From Mycobacterium sp. 852002-50816_SCH5313054-b (GTDB taxonomy: Bacteria > Actinomycetota > Actinomycetes > Mycobacteriales > Mycobacteriaceae), in NCBI RefSeq assembly GCF_001667185.1, contig NZ_LZIC01000011.1:1-64000 (forward strand): a DNA stretch of 64,000 bases, written 5' to 3'. Each line of letters starts with the position of its first letter. Positions within the stretch are counted from its first letter, which is position 1. Below are positions 8,646-17,672 of this stretch, in pieces. Made by a program: the position numbers and the translations under genes. The notes below the pieces were generated by a model. That model was given only the letters and a program-made list of their open reading frames with translations, was not told the DNA's origin and did not search any database.

Positions 8646-8756
8646 ATGACGATCAGCTGTCCATTCGGGGATGCCGCCGCACGCGGGCAAACGACGCGGG
8701 CCGCCGGCAGCAACATGGGCGACAACGACGGCGCCCGCCGCTCAGGCTGTGCGTAA
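8646..8756 (+). pseudogene. Internally deleted EsxN-family remnant, copy 2
   Basis: Exact duplicate of 6520-6630, carried along in the tandem duplication. It has the same 36 codons and the same missing central section. Confidence 0.6.
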
Positions 8757-9080
8757 ATGGCACTTCGGCCAGAATAGCGAGCAGCGCACCACCTACATCA
8801 TGACACATATTGGCAAACGCAAATGTGTCCATATCGCCGGGGTAATACCGTCGGCGGCGACTAAGTAATTTGGCGATCGTGTAATAGCTACCGCGTTCCA
8901 TCGCAGTTATCAATCGCACCGGTCAAACGCCCGGCGATTAATGCTGTTCGCGCAAGCCATGATAAGTTATCGCATATTTCTGAGAGGTTGCTGGAGACCG
9001 CCTAACAGCCCGCTGTAGAAGATCTCTACCCCAGCGTGGCGTTAGCTGATGAGCAGCGTACTCACAGCGACAGTGACCTC

Positions 9081-9113
9081 TTGAGATATGTTTTTTACGT
9101 TAGCCTTACATCC
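9081..9113 (+). promoter_or_regulatory. Candidate promoter with IdeR-like box, copy 2
   Basis: Duplicate of 6955-6987: -35-like TTGAGA, -10-like TTACAT and an overlapping partial IdeR box at 9095-9113. It stands upstream of the third PPE gene. Confidence 0.35.
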
Positions 9114-9375
9114 CAGGAACCCGCGACAAATACATTTCGATCACGATGATCCTGACATTGGGCAGCGGGGCCCGACGATAGGGCAGTTGCGCGCCCAGCT
9201 TCATTTCCCACTAGCGGAACGGTGTCTGTTGTCGTCAAACAAGTCGTATCGATCCGTGGATCCGGAAACGGATTCCATGGATTCCATGGATTCCATTAGA
9301 GCTACGGGGCGATTGCGGCCGGAGCTACCGAGCCGCGCCTACCATGGCGGCCACTTAGGGGACCGGAGGGCATAG

Positions 9376-10674
9376 ATGTTCGATTTCGGGGCGCTACCAC
9401 CGGAGATCAACTCCGGCCGGATGTATGTCGGCGCCGGGGCGGGGCCGATGCTCGCAGCCGCGGCGGCCTGGGACGAATTGGCAACGGAGTTGCAGTCGAC
9501 GGCGGCCGCCTACGGCGCGACGATCCAGGGCCTGGCGGCCGGACCCTGGACCGGGCCGTCGTCCATCGCGATGGCGGCGGCGGCCGCCCCGTACGTGGCA
9601 TGGATGGGCGCGACGGGAGCCCAGGCGGAAGAAGCCGCCACCCAGGCCAAGATCGCCGCGGGTGCCTACGAGACGGCGTTCGCGGCCACGGTGCCCCCGC
9701 CGGTGATCGCAGCCAATCGCGCACTGCTCATGACGCTGATCGCGACCAACTTCCTGGGCCAGAACACCCCGGCGATCGCGGCCACCGAGGCCCAGTACGC
9801 CGAGATGTGGGCCCAGGATGCCGCCGCCATGTACGCCTACGCGGCCTCGTCGGCGACCGCGTCACAACTGACGCCGTTCACCGAGCCGCCGCAGACCACC
9901 AGTGGCGCCGCACCTGTCGCGCAAGCTGCCGCGGTTTCTCAGTCCAGCGGCGCGAGCGGCCTGAACATCGGTTCGCAGCTGTCCCAGCTCACCAGCTCGC
10001 TGCCGACCGCGCTGCAGAGCCTCGGCACCGGCTTGCTGAACTCGCCGACGACGGGGTCGACCAACCTGTTGTCGGGACTTTCGTTGCCCCAATTGGCCAA
10101 CGTATCCCTGCCGGCCGGGCTCTCCGGCGACCTGGCGAACTGGAACACGATCATGTCAACCGTCGCCTCCGGGCCGTACTCCCTGCAGGGCTTGACCTCC
10201 ATACCGGGCGGTCCGTTCCTGTCCTTCGGCCAGGTTTACTCCTACGCGCAGAACGGCCAAGGCCTCGCGGCGTTCAACACCGTGAAACCCATCACCGGGG
10301 CGCTGGCGCCCCTGGCCAGCGGCGCCACCACCCACTTGAGCTCCGCGATGGGGGGAGCACCGGCGTCCGGGGCGATGGGCAAAGCCGCGCTCGTCGGGAG
10401 CATGTCCGTGCCGCAGGGCTGGACCCAGGCGGCCCCGGCGATCAGAACGCTCGCGCAAGTGCTGCCGGCCAATGCGGCCGCGCCGGCCGCCGCCTCACTC
10501 GTCGGCGAGGAAGGCGTGTTCAGCCAGATGGCACTGTCCAGTCTGGCAGGGCGGGCGGTGGCCGCGGCCGGGGTCGGCTCCACCGGCGGCAGCGCGGCCG
10601 GTTCGCTGGGCGGTGTGGTCGCGGCGGACGCCGGCACAGCCACCATCATCGTGATCCCGGCGCTCGACGAATGA
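9376..10674 (+). CDS. PPE-SVP protein (third of four)
   Basis: A 432-residue PPE protein with [10 protein letters not shown] at the N-terminus, WTGPSS near residue 59 and GSMSVPQGW near residue 341. Its first 150 or so codons are identical to those of the chimeric second gene. After the end of the duplicated segment at base 9824 it becomes unique. It ends in a Gly/Ala-rich stretch and IIVIPALDE. It is probably the original recipient gene of the duplication. The fourth PPE gene follows after 65 bases. Confidence 0.92.
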   Translation: MFDFGALPPEINSGRMYVGAGAGPMLAAAAAWDELATELQSTAAAYGATIQGLAAGPWTGPSSIAMAAAAAPYVAWMGATGAQAEEAATQAKIAAGAYETAFAATVPPPVIAANRALLMTLIATNFLGQNTPAIAATEAQYAEMWAQDAAAMYAYAASSATASQLTPFTEPPQTTSGAAPVAQAAAVSQSSGASGLNIGSQLSQLTSSLPTALQSLGTGLLNSPTTGSTNLLSGLSLPQLANVSLPAGLSGDLANWNTIMSTVASGPYSLQGLTSIPGGPFLSFGQVYSYAQNGQGLAAFNTVKPITGALAPLASGATTHLSSAMGGAPASGAMGKAALVGSMSVPQGWTQAAPAIRTLAQVLPANAAAPAAASLVGEEGVFSQMALSSLAGRAVAAAGVGSTGGSAAGSLGGVVAADAGTATIIVIPALDE

Positions 10675-10739
10675 CCGCGATGAAATCCGCAGTGGCCCGC
10701 ACCACGCAGGTGTGCTTGACCAGGCAAGGGGACTAGACG

Positions 10740-12146
10740 ATGTTTTACGCAGCTTTTCCGCCGGAGTTCAATTCGGGCAGGATGTACGCCGGCCCCGGTT
10801 CGGCGTCGATGCGGGCGGCCGCTGCAGCGTGGGAGGGGCTGGCCAGCGAATTGCAGTCGACGGTCTCCTCCTATTCCTCGGTGATCGACGGCCTGACCAC
10901 CGGGATGTGGACGGGCCCATCGTCGGTCAGCATGGCCGCGGCCGTCACGCCCTACCTGAGCTGGATGCAGGCCACCGCCGCGCAGGCCGCCGAAGCCGCA
11001 ACCCAGGCCACCGCGGCGGCGACCGCCTATGAGGCCGCATTCGCCGCCCACGTGCCACCGGAGGAAATCGCCGCCAACCGCAGCCAACTGGCGTCGTTGG
11101 TGGCAACCAACGTCTTCGGGCAGAACACTGCCGCAATCGCGGCGACCGAGATCCAGTACGCCGAGATGTGGGCGCAGGACGCCGTGGCGATGGACACGTA
11201 CGCCAGTTCGTCGGCGGCCGCCTCCAACGTGACACCGTTCACCGAGGCGCCACAGATCACCAACGCCGGCGGGCTGGCCAGCCAGGCGGCCGCGGTTAGC
11301 CAGGCCGCCGCCACTCCGGCCGGCAGCGTGGGCTCACTCGTGTCGGCGGCGGCCCAACCGCTGACAACGGCCAACCCCTTGCTGCAGACATTGGCCAACC
11401 TCAGCACCGACTACACCAGCACGATGAACGGGCTGGTGAATTCGGTCTTCGGGCCAAGCGGGGCATCGACATATGCCGCCCTGTACAACGCCATCAAGGG
11501 TCCGCTCGGCTTCACCACCGGGTTCAACGACATCGGGTTGCTGATCAACCTGCCCGCATCCCAGTTCCTCAAGTTCGCTCCGCACGCAGCAGCGGCGGGC
11601 GGGCTGCCGAGAGATGCGCTGGGAGCCGGACTCGGGGCGGCCAACTTTGGCCGCGGCACGCTGTTCAACTCGGTGTCGGGAGGCATGGGGAACGCGGGCA
11701 CGCTGGTCGGCAACCTGTCGGTCCCGCCGAGCTGGGCGACGGCCACCCCGGCAGTCAGGATGGTTGCTTCCGCGCTGTCGGCCGCCGGGCCCGACGCGGT
11801 GCCGGCGGCCGCGCTCGGCGAGGGCGGGCTGCTCAGCTCGATGTCCGTGGCGGGGATGCTTGGCAGTGCGCTCGGCGCGGGGGCCCCCACGGTGGTCGGC
11901 GGTGCCGGGGTTCGCGGGCGCGTCAAACCGATCAAGGAGCTCAAAGACGCCAACTCGCCGGAGCACCTCAAGCGCCTGGTGGCGCAGATATCCGAGAAGC
12001 CCGAAAGCGTGCAGCACCACAACGTCGATCAAGAGGGGCTGGACGCCCTGCTCGATCAGCTGTCCAAGAAACCCGGCATTCACGCGGTGCACCTGAGAAA
12101 GGGCGACAAACCGCAAGTGCTGCCCTCCGACGCGCAAATGGGTTAG
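10740..12146 (+). CDS. PPE-SVP protein with charged C-terminal tail (fourth of four)
   Basis: A 468-residue PPE protein with FPPEFNSGRM at the start, WTGPSS near residue 58 and GNLSVPPSW near residue 327. After residue about 385 it leaves the usual Gly/Ala-rich composition and adds some 80 polar residues rich in Lys, Asp, Glu, His and Leu (for example IKELKDANSPEHLKRLV and EGLDALLDQLSKKPGIHAV). They look like a small folded or helical module. It is separated from the DUF732 gene by 29 bases, so PPE, DUF732 and probably mgtC share a transcript, as PPE33, Rv1810 and mgtC do in M. tuberculosis. Confidence 0.92.
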   Translation: MFYAAFPPEFNSGRMYAGPGSASMRAAAAAWEGLASELQSTVSSYSSVIDGLTTGMWTGPSSVSMAAAVTPYLSWMQATAAQAAEAATQATAAATAYEAAFAAHVPPEEIAANRSQLASLVATNVFGQNTAAIAATEIQYAEMWAQDAVAMDTYASSSAAASNVTPFTEAPQITNAGGLASQAAAVSQAAATPAGSVGSLVSAAAQPLTTANPLLQTLANLSTDYTSTMNGLVNSVFGPSGASTYAALYNAIKGPLGFTTGFNDIGLLINLPASQFLKFAPHAAAAGGLPRDALGAGLGAANFGRGTLFNSVSGGMGNAGTLVGNLSVPPSWATATPAVRMVASALSAAGPDAVPAAALGEGGLLSSMSVAGMLGSALGAGAPTVVGGAGVRGRVKPIKELKDANSPEHLKRLVAQISEKPESVQHHNVDQEGLDALLDQLSKKPGIHAVHLRKGDKPQVLPSDAQMG

Positions 12147-12175
12147 GGCGCAAAGTGATTGGGAGAGTGAGGAAA

Positions 12176-12499
12176 ATGAAACTGCTACTGGCAGCCGTCG
12201 GCGCTGCGGCCGCACTGGGGTTCGCCGCGCCCGCATACGCGGATCCGCCGCCTCCGCCGCAAGGTGACGACGGGGGATTCCTCGCCGCGTTGCAGCAGGT
12301 CGGCATCCACTATTCCAGTCCCGACGCGGCGGTCACGTCGGGCAAGGCGGTGTGCACCTGCCTGAACAACGGCGAGTCCGGGCTGGAGCTCGTCCACGAC
12401 GTCAAGACCCACAACCCCGGGATGGACATGGAGAACGCGTCCAACTTCGCGATGATCGCCGCGAGGTTCTACTGCCCGCACCAACTCTCGAAGGCATAG
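12176..12499 (+). CDS. Secreted DUF732 protein (Rv1810-like)
   Basis: A 107-residue exported protein. ATG 12176 follows GAGGAAA and gives a clean signal peptide (MKLLLAAVGAAAALGFAAPA, cleavage after AYA near residue 22); an upstream GTG in frame at 12155 would add seven residues before it. The mature part has the DUF732 pattern with a Cys pair (VCTCLNNG) and a later Cys (YCPHQL). The family is small, secreted and of unknown function. M. tuberculosis Rv1810 sits in the same place between PPE33 and mgtC and is part of the low-Mg2+/PhoP-associated group. Confidence 0.85.
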   Translation: MKLLLAAVGAAAALGFAAPAYADPPPPPQGDDGGFLAALQQVGIHYSSPDAAVTSGKAVCTCLNNGESGLELVHDVKTHNPGMDMENASNFAMIAARFYCPHQLSKA

Positions 12500-12617
12500 C
12501 CAACCTTTCGTGGGCGTGGCCACCGGGCAACGGCATTGGCGCGGGTCCACCTGCCGTTCACCTGCGCGTGGTTAGCTGCCGCCGACCAGCGCGCGGGCGG
12601 GGAAGGAGGGCGCTGCC

Positions 12618-13325
12618 ATGCAGACGTTGACCGTCGCGGACTTCGCCCTCCGCCTTGCCGTCGGGGTCGGCTGTGGCGCCTTGATCGGCCTGGAGCGGCA
12701 ATGGCGAGCCCGGCGCGCGGGCCTGCGCACCAACGCGCTGGTCGCCGCGGGAGCGACGCTGTTCGTGCTGTACGCGGCCGCCACCGAGGACACCAGCCCG
12801 ACACGAGTCGCGTCGTATGTGGTGTCCGGCATCGGATTCCTGGGCGGCGGGGTGATCCTGCGCGACGGGGTCAATGTCCGTGGCCTCAACACCGCGGCCA
12901 CCCTGTGGTGCTCGGCGGCGATAGGTGTGCTGGCCGCGTCGGGACACCTGGTCTTCACGTTGATCGGCACCGGCGTCGTCATCGCCATTCACCTGTTCGG
13001 GCGCCCACTCGGTCGGGTGATCGATCGCGACAACACCGAGGATGAAGACGAAAGCCTGCAGCCCTTCCTGGTGCAGGTGCTTTGCCGGCCGAAAACGGAG
13101 AAGTACGCCCGCGCGCAGATCGTGCAACACGCCAGCGGCAACGACATGACGTTGCGCGGCATCCACACGGGGCCGCCCGGCGACGACGAGATCACGTTGA
13201 CCGCGCATCTGCTGATGGACGGCCACACGCCGACCAAGCTGGAGCGATTGGTCGCGGAACTGTCGCTGCAGCCGGGCGTGCGGGCGGTGCACTGGTACGC
13301 CGGCGATCAAGTGCAGTCGGACTGA
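12618..13325 (+). CDS. mgtC: MgtC family Mg2+-stress virulence protein
   Basis: Inner-membrane protein needed by M. tuberculosis and Salmonella for growth at low Mg2+ and in macrophages. The 235-residue protein has an N-terminal hydrophobic MgtC/SapB domain (about 1-135) with the signatures GALIGLERQWRARRAGLRTN and GIGFLGGGVILRDG. A C-terminal ACT-like soluble domain follows (about 150-235). The ATG at 12618 is preceded by GGAAGGAGGG. It closes the M-box-headed cluster, which supports Mg2+ control of the whole block. The 3' end faces a convergent flavoprotein gene 5 bases away. Confidence 0.92.
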   Translation: MQTLTVADFALRLAVGVGCGALIGLERQWRARRAGLRTNALVAAGATLFVLYAAATEDTSPTRVASYVVSGIGFLGGGVILRDGVNVRGLNTAATLWCSAAIGVLAASGHLVFTLIGTGVVIAIHLFGRPLGRVIDRDNTEDEDESLQPFLVQVLCRPKTEKYARAQIVQHASGNDMTLRGIHTGPPGDDEITLTAHLLMDGHTPTKLERLVAELSLQPGVRAVHWYAGDQVQSD

Positions 13326-13330
13326 CCCGA

Positions 13331-14530
13331 TCAGGGACGGGCCTGCAGCTCAGGCGCGGCGGCCGCCAGCAGCTCGGCGCGGTCGCGGGTCAGCGGCGGG
13401 TAAATCCGGCGGGTATTGATCGTCTGCTTGGTGGCCTTGGCCTGCGCGCCCGTCGAGACCACCACCCGGTCCCACCCTTCGGTGTAGACGGCACCGGCCG
13501 GACCCAGATCGAGAACCGTGACGTACCAAGGTATTCGAAGGGCCAGCATCGGCTCGCCGAGCAGGTCGCTGATGACGTTGTAGCCGGCATAACGGCCCAT
13601 CGGGCGCCCGTGTTGACACGACATCACCGACAGATGCTCGTCGTCCATGCGGGCCGCGGCCACGTCACCCGCGGCGAAGACCGAGGGCACGCCGACCACG
13701 CGCAGGTAGTCGTCGACCTGCACCCGGCCCAGCCGGTCGCGCGGCACCGGTAGCTGCTCGGTCATCGAGCTGGCCCGCATGCCCGCGCACCACACCACCG
13801 TGGCCGCCTCGAGCCGTTCGCCCGAGGACAGCGACACCCCGCGCCGCGTGACCTCCGTGACGCCGACCGCCGTCCGAATCTCAACGCCGTTGCGCAACAG
13901 GGCTTCTTCGATCGCCGGACGCGCTTGGGTACCCATGTCGGACCCCACCGCGGCGTTGCGGTCGATCAGAATCACCTGCGGGGTGACATTTCCGCGAGAG
14001 AACAAGGTGCGCAACCGCTTTGGCAGTTCGCAGGCCGCCTCGACGCCGGTCAGCCCGGCCCCGACCACCACGACGGAGGCGGCCGCCGGCGCCGGCGCGC
14101 CGTCGGCAAGCTTGCTCAGGTGGCGCTGCAGCGCCAGCGCCCCATCGTGGGTGTCGACGTCGAAGCCGAACTCCCGCAGGCCCGGTATGCCGGGTTTGAG
14201 GACGTGGCTACCCGACGCCAGCACCAGCCGGTCATAGCCGAACAGCGCACCGCCCGTTGTGGCGACCGAGCGGGCGCCGGTGTCGATGGCGGTCACTTCG
14301 GCGGCGACGTGCGCGACGCCGACGGGATCGAGGAGGTCGGCGAGTGGGATGCGGCAGGCGCTCAAGTCGGTCTCGTAGTTGCGCACCCGGATGTCGTGGA
14401 AGGGCTGGGCGCTCAACACGGTGATGTCGACCGTGCCCGCCGGCACGCCGAGCTCGTCGAGGCGCCGGGCGGCGCCGAGTGCCGCCCACAGCCCCGCAAA
14501 CCCGGAGCCGATCACCACCACCGCCGTCAC
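13331..14530 (-). CDS. FAD/NAD-dependent pyridine nucleotide-disulfide oxidoreductase (Rv1812c-like)
   Basis: A 399-residue NDH-2/AIF-like flavoprotein. The N-terminal FAD-binding Rossmann motif is VIGSGFAGLWAALGAARRL. A second dinucleotide fold appears near residue 155 (VVVVGAGLTGVEAACELP), and the C-terminal FAD contact is FAAGDVAAARMDD. It probably oxidises NAD(P)H with an unidentified acceptor. No C-terminal membrane segment is obvious. It is convergent with mgtC and divergent from the sterol desaturase-like gene at 14594. The M. tuberculosis neighbour Rv1813c is absent here. Confidence 0.85.
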   Translation of the reverse strand: MTAVVVIGSGFAGLWAALGAARRLDELGVPAGTVDITVLSAQPFHDIRVRNYETDLSACRIPLADLLDPVGVAHVAAEVTAIDTGARSVATTGGALFGYDRLVLASGSHVLKPGIPGLREFGFDVDTHDGALALQRHLSKLADGAPAPAAASVVVVGAGLTGVEAACELPKRLRTLFSRGNVTPQVILIDRNAAVGSDMGTQARPAIEEALLRNGVEIRTAVGVTEVTRRGVSLSSGERLEAATVVWCAGMRASSMTEQLPVPRDRLGRVQVDDYLRVVGVPSVFAAGDVAAARMDDEHLSVMSCQHGRPMGRYAGYNVISDLLGEPMLALRIPWYVTVLDLGPAGAVYTEGWDRVVVSTGAQAKATKQTINTRRIYPPLTRDRAELLAAAAPELQARP

Positions 14531-14593
14531 GTGCTCAACACCTCTTTGGTACGGGCCGTTACCGGCATCGGCCGGTGGACGTAATCTATCCGT

Positions 14594-15538
14594 GTGAATG
14601 CTCTCACCGGGGTCTGGTTCGCGCTGCCACCGCAGATGCGAGATCCCGTGCTGTTCGCCATTCCGTTTTTCCTGTTATTGCTGACCCTCGAGTGGACCGC
14701 GGCCCGCAAGCTGCAACGCATCGAGGCAGCGGAGTCGGGCACGCCACGGCCACCTTTGGGCGCGTATCTGACCCGCGATTCCTGGACCAGCGTCTCGATG
14801 GGCCTGGTCTCGATAGCCACCAGCGCCGGCTGGAAGGCCCTGGCCCTACTGGGTTATACCGCGATCTATGCCTATGTGGCGCCCTGGCACCTTTCGCCGG
14901 CCAAGTGGTACACCTGGGTCGTCGCGCTCGTCGGCGTCGACCTGCTGTACTACGGCTACCACCGCATGGCCCACCGGGTCCGGCTGATCTGGGCGACGCA
15001 CCAGGCCCACCACTCCAGCCAGTACTACAACCTCGCCACGGCGGTGCGCCAGAAGTGGAACAACAGCGGCGAGATCCTGATGTGGGCCCCCTTGCCGCTG
15101 CTGGGGCTCCCGCCCTGGATGGTGTACTTCAGCTGGTCGCTGAACCTGATCTACCAGTTCTGGATCCACACCGAGCGCATCGGCACGCTGCCGCGGCCCG
15201 TCGAATTCGTCTTCAACACCCCGTCGCATCACCGCGTACACCACGGCATGGACGCGTTGTATCTGGACAAGAACTACGGCGGCATCCTGATCATCTGGGA
15301 CCGGCTGTTCGGCAGCTTCCAGCCCGAGCTGTTCCGCCCCCATTACGGCCTCACCAAGCAGGTCGACACGTTCAACATCTGGAAGCTGCAGACCCACGAA
15401 TATGTTGCCATCGCCCGCGACTGGCGATCGGCAAAGCGCCTGCGCGATCGGCTGGGCTTCGTCTTCGGGCCCCCGGGGTGGGCCCCGCGCGCGGCGAGCC
15501 GGCCCGCCGGCGCCGTCTCGTTGGTCACGCCCGGGTAA
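14594..15538 (+). CDS. erg3: Sterol desaturase/fatty acid hydroxylase family protein (erg3-like, Rv1814)
   Basis: A 314-residue integral membrane di-iron oxygenase. The three histidine clusters of the family are present: HRMAH (about 119-123), HQAHHSS (about 136-142) and HHRVHHG (about 215-221). Four or so hydrophobic segments fill the first 200 residues. Substrate is unknown; in M. tuberculosis the gene is annotated as a C-5 sterol desaturase by homology only. The start is GTG at 14594, the first codon after the divergent promoter region shared with the flavoprotein gene on the minus strand. Confidence 0.85.
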   Translation: MNALTGVWFALPPQMRDPVLFAIPFFLLLLTLEWTAARKLQRIEAAESGTPRPPLGAYLTRDSWTSVSMGLVSIATSAGWKALALLGYTAIYAYVAPWHLSPAKWYTWVVALVGVDLLYYGYHRMAHRVRLIWATHQAHHSSQYYNLATAVRQKWNNSGEILMWAPLPLLGLPPWMVYFSWSLNLIYQFWIHTERIGTLPRPVEFVFNTPSHHRVHHGMDALYLDKNYGGILIIWDRLFGSFQPELFRPHYGLTKQVDTFNIWKLQTHEYVAIARDWRSAKRLRDRLGFVFGPPGWAPRAASRPAGAVSLVTPG

Positions 15539-15635
15539 CGCCAGCGCCGTCACGTGCGAAAAGATCAACGAGGGGTGAGACTAAGTCGTAACGTCACCCT
15601 TCGGATCGGCATTCTTCACGGACGGATGGGGGCTC

Positions 15636-16310
15636 ATGGTGCACCGCCTGGTAATGCGCGCATTCGCCGCGTCGGCTTCCGTTGCGGCCCTGGCATCGTG
15701 GCTACCGCCGGTGCCCGCCAAAGCGGACCCGGTGGTATTTCCCGGGATGGAAATCCATCAGGACAACCGTGTGTGCACGCTGGGCTACGTCGACCCGGCG
15801 CTGAAGATCGCGTTCACCGCTGGGCATTGCCGGGGTAGCGGGGTCGTTTACGACCGGGAACACAACGTCATCGGCCGCCTCGCCACTTTCCGCGACAACA
15901 CGCCGAGCGGCACCACCGTGGCCACCGACCAGGTGATCAACGACTACGAGGCGATCGTGCTGGACAGCGGCGTCACGGCCAACAACGTCCTGCCGGGCGG
16001 GCGTCCGCTGGAATCCAACCCCGCCGCGACGCTGCAGCCGGGCGAAGCGGTGTGCCATTTCGGCGTCATCACCGGTGAGACGTGCGGGACCGTGGAAAGC
16101 GTGAACAACGGGTGGTTCACCATGTCGCACGGCGTCCAGAGCCAGCGGGGCGACTCCGGGGGACCGGTGTACCTGGCACCCAACGGCGGGCCGGGGGAGA
16201 TCGTCGGAATTTTCAACAGCGTGTGGGGAGACCTGCCGGCGGCGGTGTCGTGGCGGGCCGCCTCCGACCAGGTCCGTCAGGACCTCGGTTCGACGACCAA
16301 CCCGCGTTGA
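15636..16310 (+). CDS. Secreted trypsin-like serine protease (Rv1815-like)
   Basis: A 224-residue exported protein with a signal peptide (about 1-31, ending AKADP). The chymotrypsin-fold motifs are present: catalytic His in FTAGHCRG (about residue 67) and nucleophile Ser in [10 protein letters not shown] (about residue 175). An Asp candidate lies in NDYEAIVLD near residue 104. Cys pairs (VCTLGY with GHCRG, and VCHFG with ETCGT) suggest disulfides outside the cytosol. It stands alone between the erg3-like gene and a convergent minus-strand gene. Substrate is unknown. Confidence 0.85.
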   Translation: MVHRLVMRAFAASASVAALASWLPPVPAKADPVVFPGMEIHQDNRVCTLGYVDPALKIAFTAGHCRGSGVVYDREHNVIGRLATFRDNTPSGTTVATDQVINDYEAIVLDSGVTANNVLPGGRPLESNPAATLQPGEAVCHFGVITGETCGTVESVNNGWFTMSHGVQSQRGDSGGPVYLAPNGGPGEIVGIFNSVWGDLPAAVSWRAASDQVRQDLGSTTNPR

Positions 16311-16316
16311 CGCGTC

Positions 16317-16763
16317 CTACCCGGCGGGTGCGAGCACGAACACGGGGATCGCCGGCGCGCCGGCGAGCAGCTGCTCATCGGTGGAGTCCGGCGTCAGGCC
16401 GCCGACATACTCCTTGACCTGCCAGTACCACCGCGCCAGATAGCGCCTCAGCAGTTCGGGCTTGGCGGCGTCGTCGACCTCGCTGACCCGGGCGCGTCGC
16501 CTGCGCCAGCGCGGGCCGACCTCGATGACGCCCGCGGCCCTGACGTTGCGCGCCCACTGCGTGTTCCCCCGCGGTGACACGAGATAGTCGACACCGCCGA
16601 CGGTCAACAGGTTGATCACCACCGCCCGCGGTTTTCCGCTTTTACGGCCACGCACGCGCAACGCCCGGGTCCCGGCGATGCTGATTCCCAGCTCGGCAAG
16701 CCAGCGGATCACGGTGTTGGCGGCGCGGGCCGCCCGGTTCGGTTCTTCGTAGCGCGTGGCCAT
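16317..16763 (-). CDS. Deazaflavin (F420)-dependent nitroreductase family protein
   Basis: A 148-residue protein of the Ddn/F420H2-dependent quinone reductase family (split beta-barrel). Supporting motifs are RVRGRKSGKPRAVVINLLTV and YLVSPRGNTQWARNVRAAG, in which the basic Arg/Lys residues and the WARN segment are typical of the F420-binding barrel. Reaction and substrate are not deducible. It is divergent from the TetR regulator gene, with a 110-bp shared promoter region, and may be its target. M. tuberculosis has no gene at this exact spot, so it is an insertion relative to that order. Confidence 0.8.
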   Translation of the reverse strand: MATRYEEPNRAARAANTVIRWLAELGISIAGTRALRVRGRKSGKPRAVVINLLTVGGVDYLVSPRGNTQWARNVRAAGVIEVGPRWRRRRARVSEVDDAAKPELLRRYLARWYWQVKEYVGGLTPDSTDEQLLAGAPAIPVFVLAPAG

Positions 16764-16873
16764 GGTGACTCCTCTCGAAGCATCGCGAGAGCGGTGCTCT
16801 CCTTGTCCGACACGCTGCCACAGCCCCCGACAAAAAGCAAGAGCGGTGATCTCGGTTGTGCGAGACTGGTCAC

Positions 16874-17557
16874 GTGGGCAAACGCCAGGAATCGCGGGAG
16901 CACATCGAGGCGCGGATCGTCGAACTGGGCCGTCGCCAGTTGGTGGATCGCGGTGCGGCGGGGTTGTCGGTGCGTGCCATCGCCCGCGATTTGGGCATGG
17001 TGTCCTCGGCCGTGTACCGGTACGTGTCCAGCCGCGACGAGTTGCTGACCTTGCTGCTGATCGACGCGTATTCCGACCTCGCCGACGCCGTGGACCGGGC
17101 CCGCGAGACGGTGGGCGACCTGTGGAGCGACGATGTCATCGCCATCGCGCGGGCGGCGCGGCGGTGGGCCGTCGCCCATCCGGCCCAGTGGGCACTGCTC
17201 TACGGCAGCCCGGTGCCCGGGTATCACGCGCCCGCGGAGCGCACGGTCCCGGCAGGCACCCGCGTGGTGGGAGCCATCTTCGACGCCGTCGCCTCCGGAA
17301 TCGCCACCGGGGACATTCGGTTGACCAATGACCTTGCGCCACAACCGATGTCGTCGGACTTCGAACGCATTCGCCACGAGTTCGGTTTTCCGGGGGACGA
17401 CCAGGTCATCGCCAAGTGCTTTCTGTTATGGGCCGGCGTGCTCGGCGCCATCAGCCTCGAGGTGTTCGGGCAATACGGCGCCGATACCCTGACCGACCCA
17501 TCGGCGGTGTTCGACACGCAGCTTCGGCTGCTGGTCGACGTGTTGAGCCAGCATTGA
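16874..17557 (+). CDS. TetR family transcriptional regulator (Rv1816-like)
   Basis: A repressor of about 227 residues with an N-terminal TetR helix-turn-helix (LSVRAIARDLGMVSSAVYRY, about residues 33-52) and an all-helical ligand domain. GTG 16874 begins VGKRQESRE. An upstream TTG at 16856 would add MCETGH, and neither has a strong ribosome binding site. Divergent from the F420-type gene, which it may control. Ligand is unknown. Confidence 0.85.
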   Translation: MGKRQESREHIEARIVELGRRQLVDRGAAGLSVRAIARDLGMVSSAVYRYVSSRDELLTLLLIDAYSDLADAVDRARETVGDLWSDDVIAIARAARRWAVAHPAQWALLYGSPVPGYHAPAERTVPAGTRVVGAIFDAVASGIATGDIRLTNDLAPQPMSSDFERIRHEFGFPGDDQVIAKCFLLWAGVLGAISLEVFGQYGADTLTDPSAVFDTQLRLLVDVLSQH

Positions 17558-17672
17558 CCGGCGGCGAATTAGAACGTGTTCACTACGCCGTTGCAGGCCT
17601 GAGGCGGCCGCTCACGGCAAAGTTTCGTTGGCCCTTTCTGGCCGCCGCCGTCCTGGGCTATTCTGCGAGACG

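Larger units (their letters stand above)
8432..9375 (+). other. PPE spacer, copy 2
   Basis: Identical to 6306-7249. It carries the second copies of the Esx remnant (8646-8756), the IdeR-like promoter (9081-9113) and the triplicated 9-mer (9270-9296). Confidence 0.6.
5511..9824 (+). repeat. Tandem duplication, 2,126-bp unit, about 2.03 copies
   Basis: Bases 5511-7698 recur at 7637-9824, with an offset of exactly 2126 and no difference wherever I compared them, including all translated frames and the non-coding spacer. The 62 bases common to both edges (7637-7698) encode [17 protein letters not shown] plus a few residues, a stretch conserved among PPE proteins. Each unit runs from the middle of one PPE gene through its 3' half and a 944-bp spacer into the 5' part of the next. 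The pattern fits unequal recombination between two PPE genes at this conserved segment. The lack of divergence means it is recent, or was collapsed or expanded during assembly. Confidence 0.92.
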
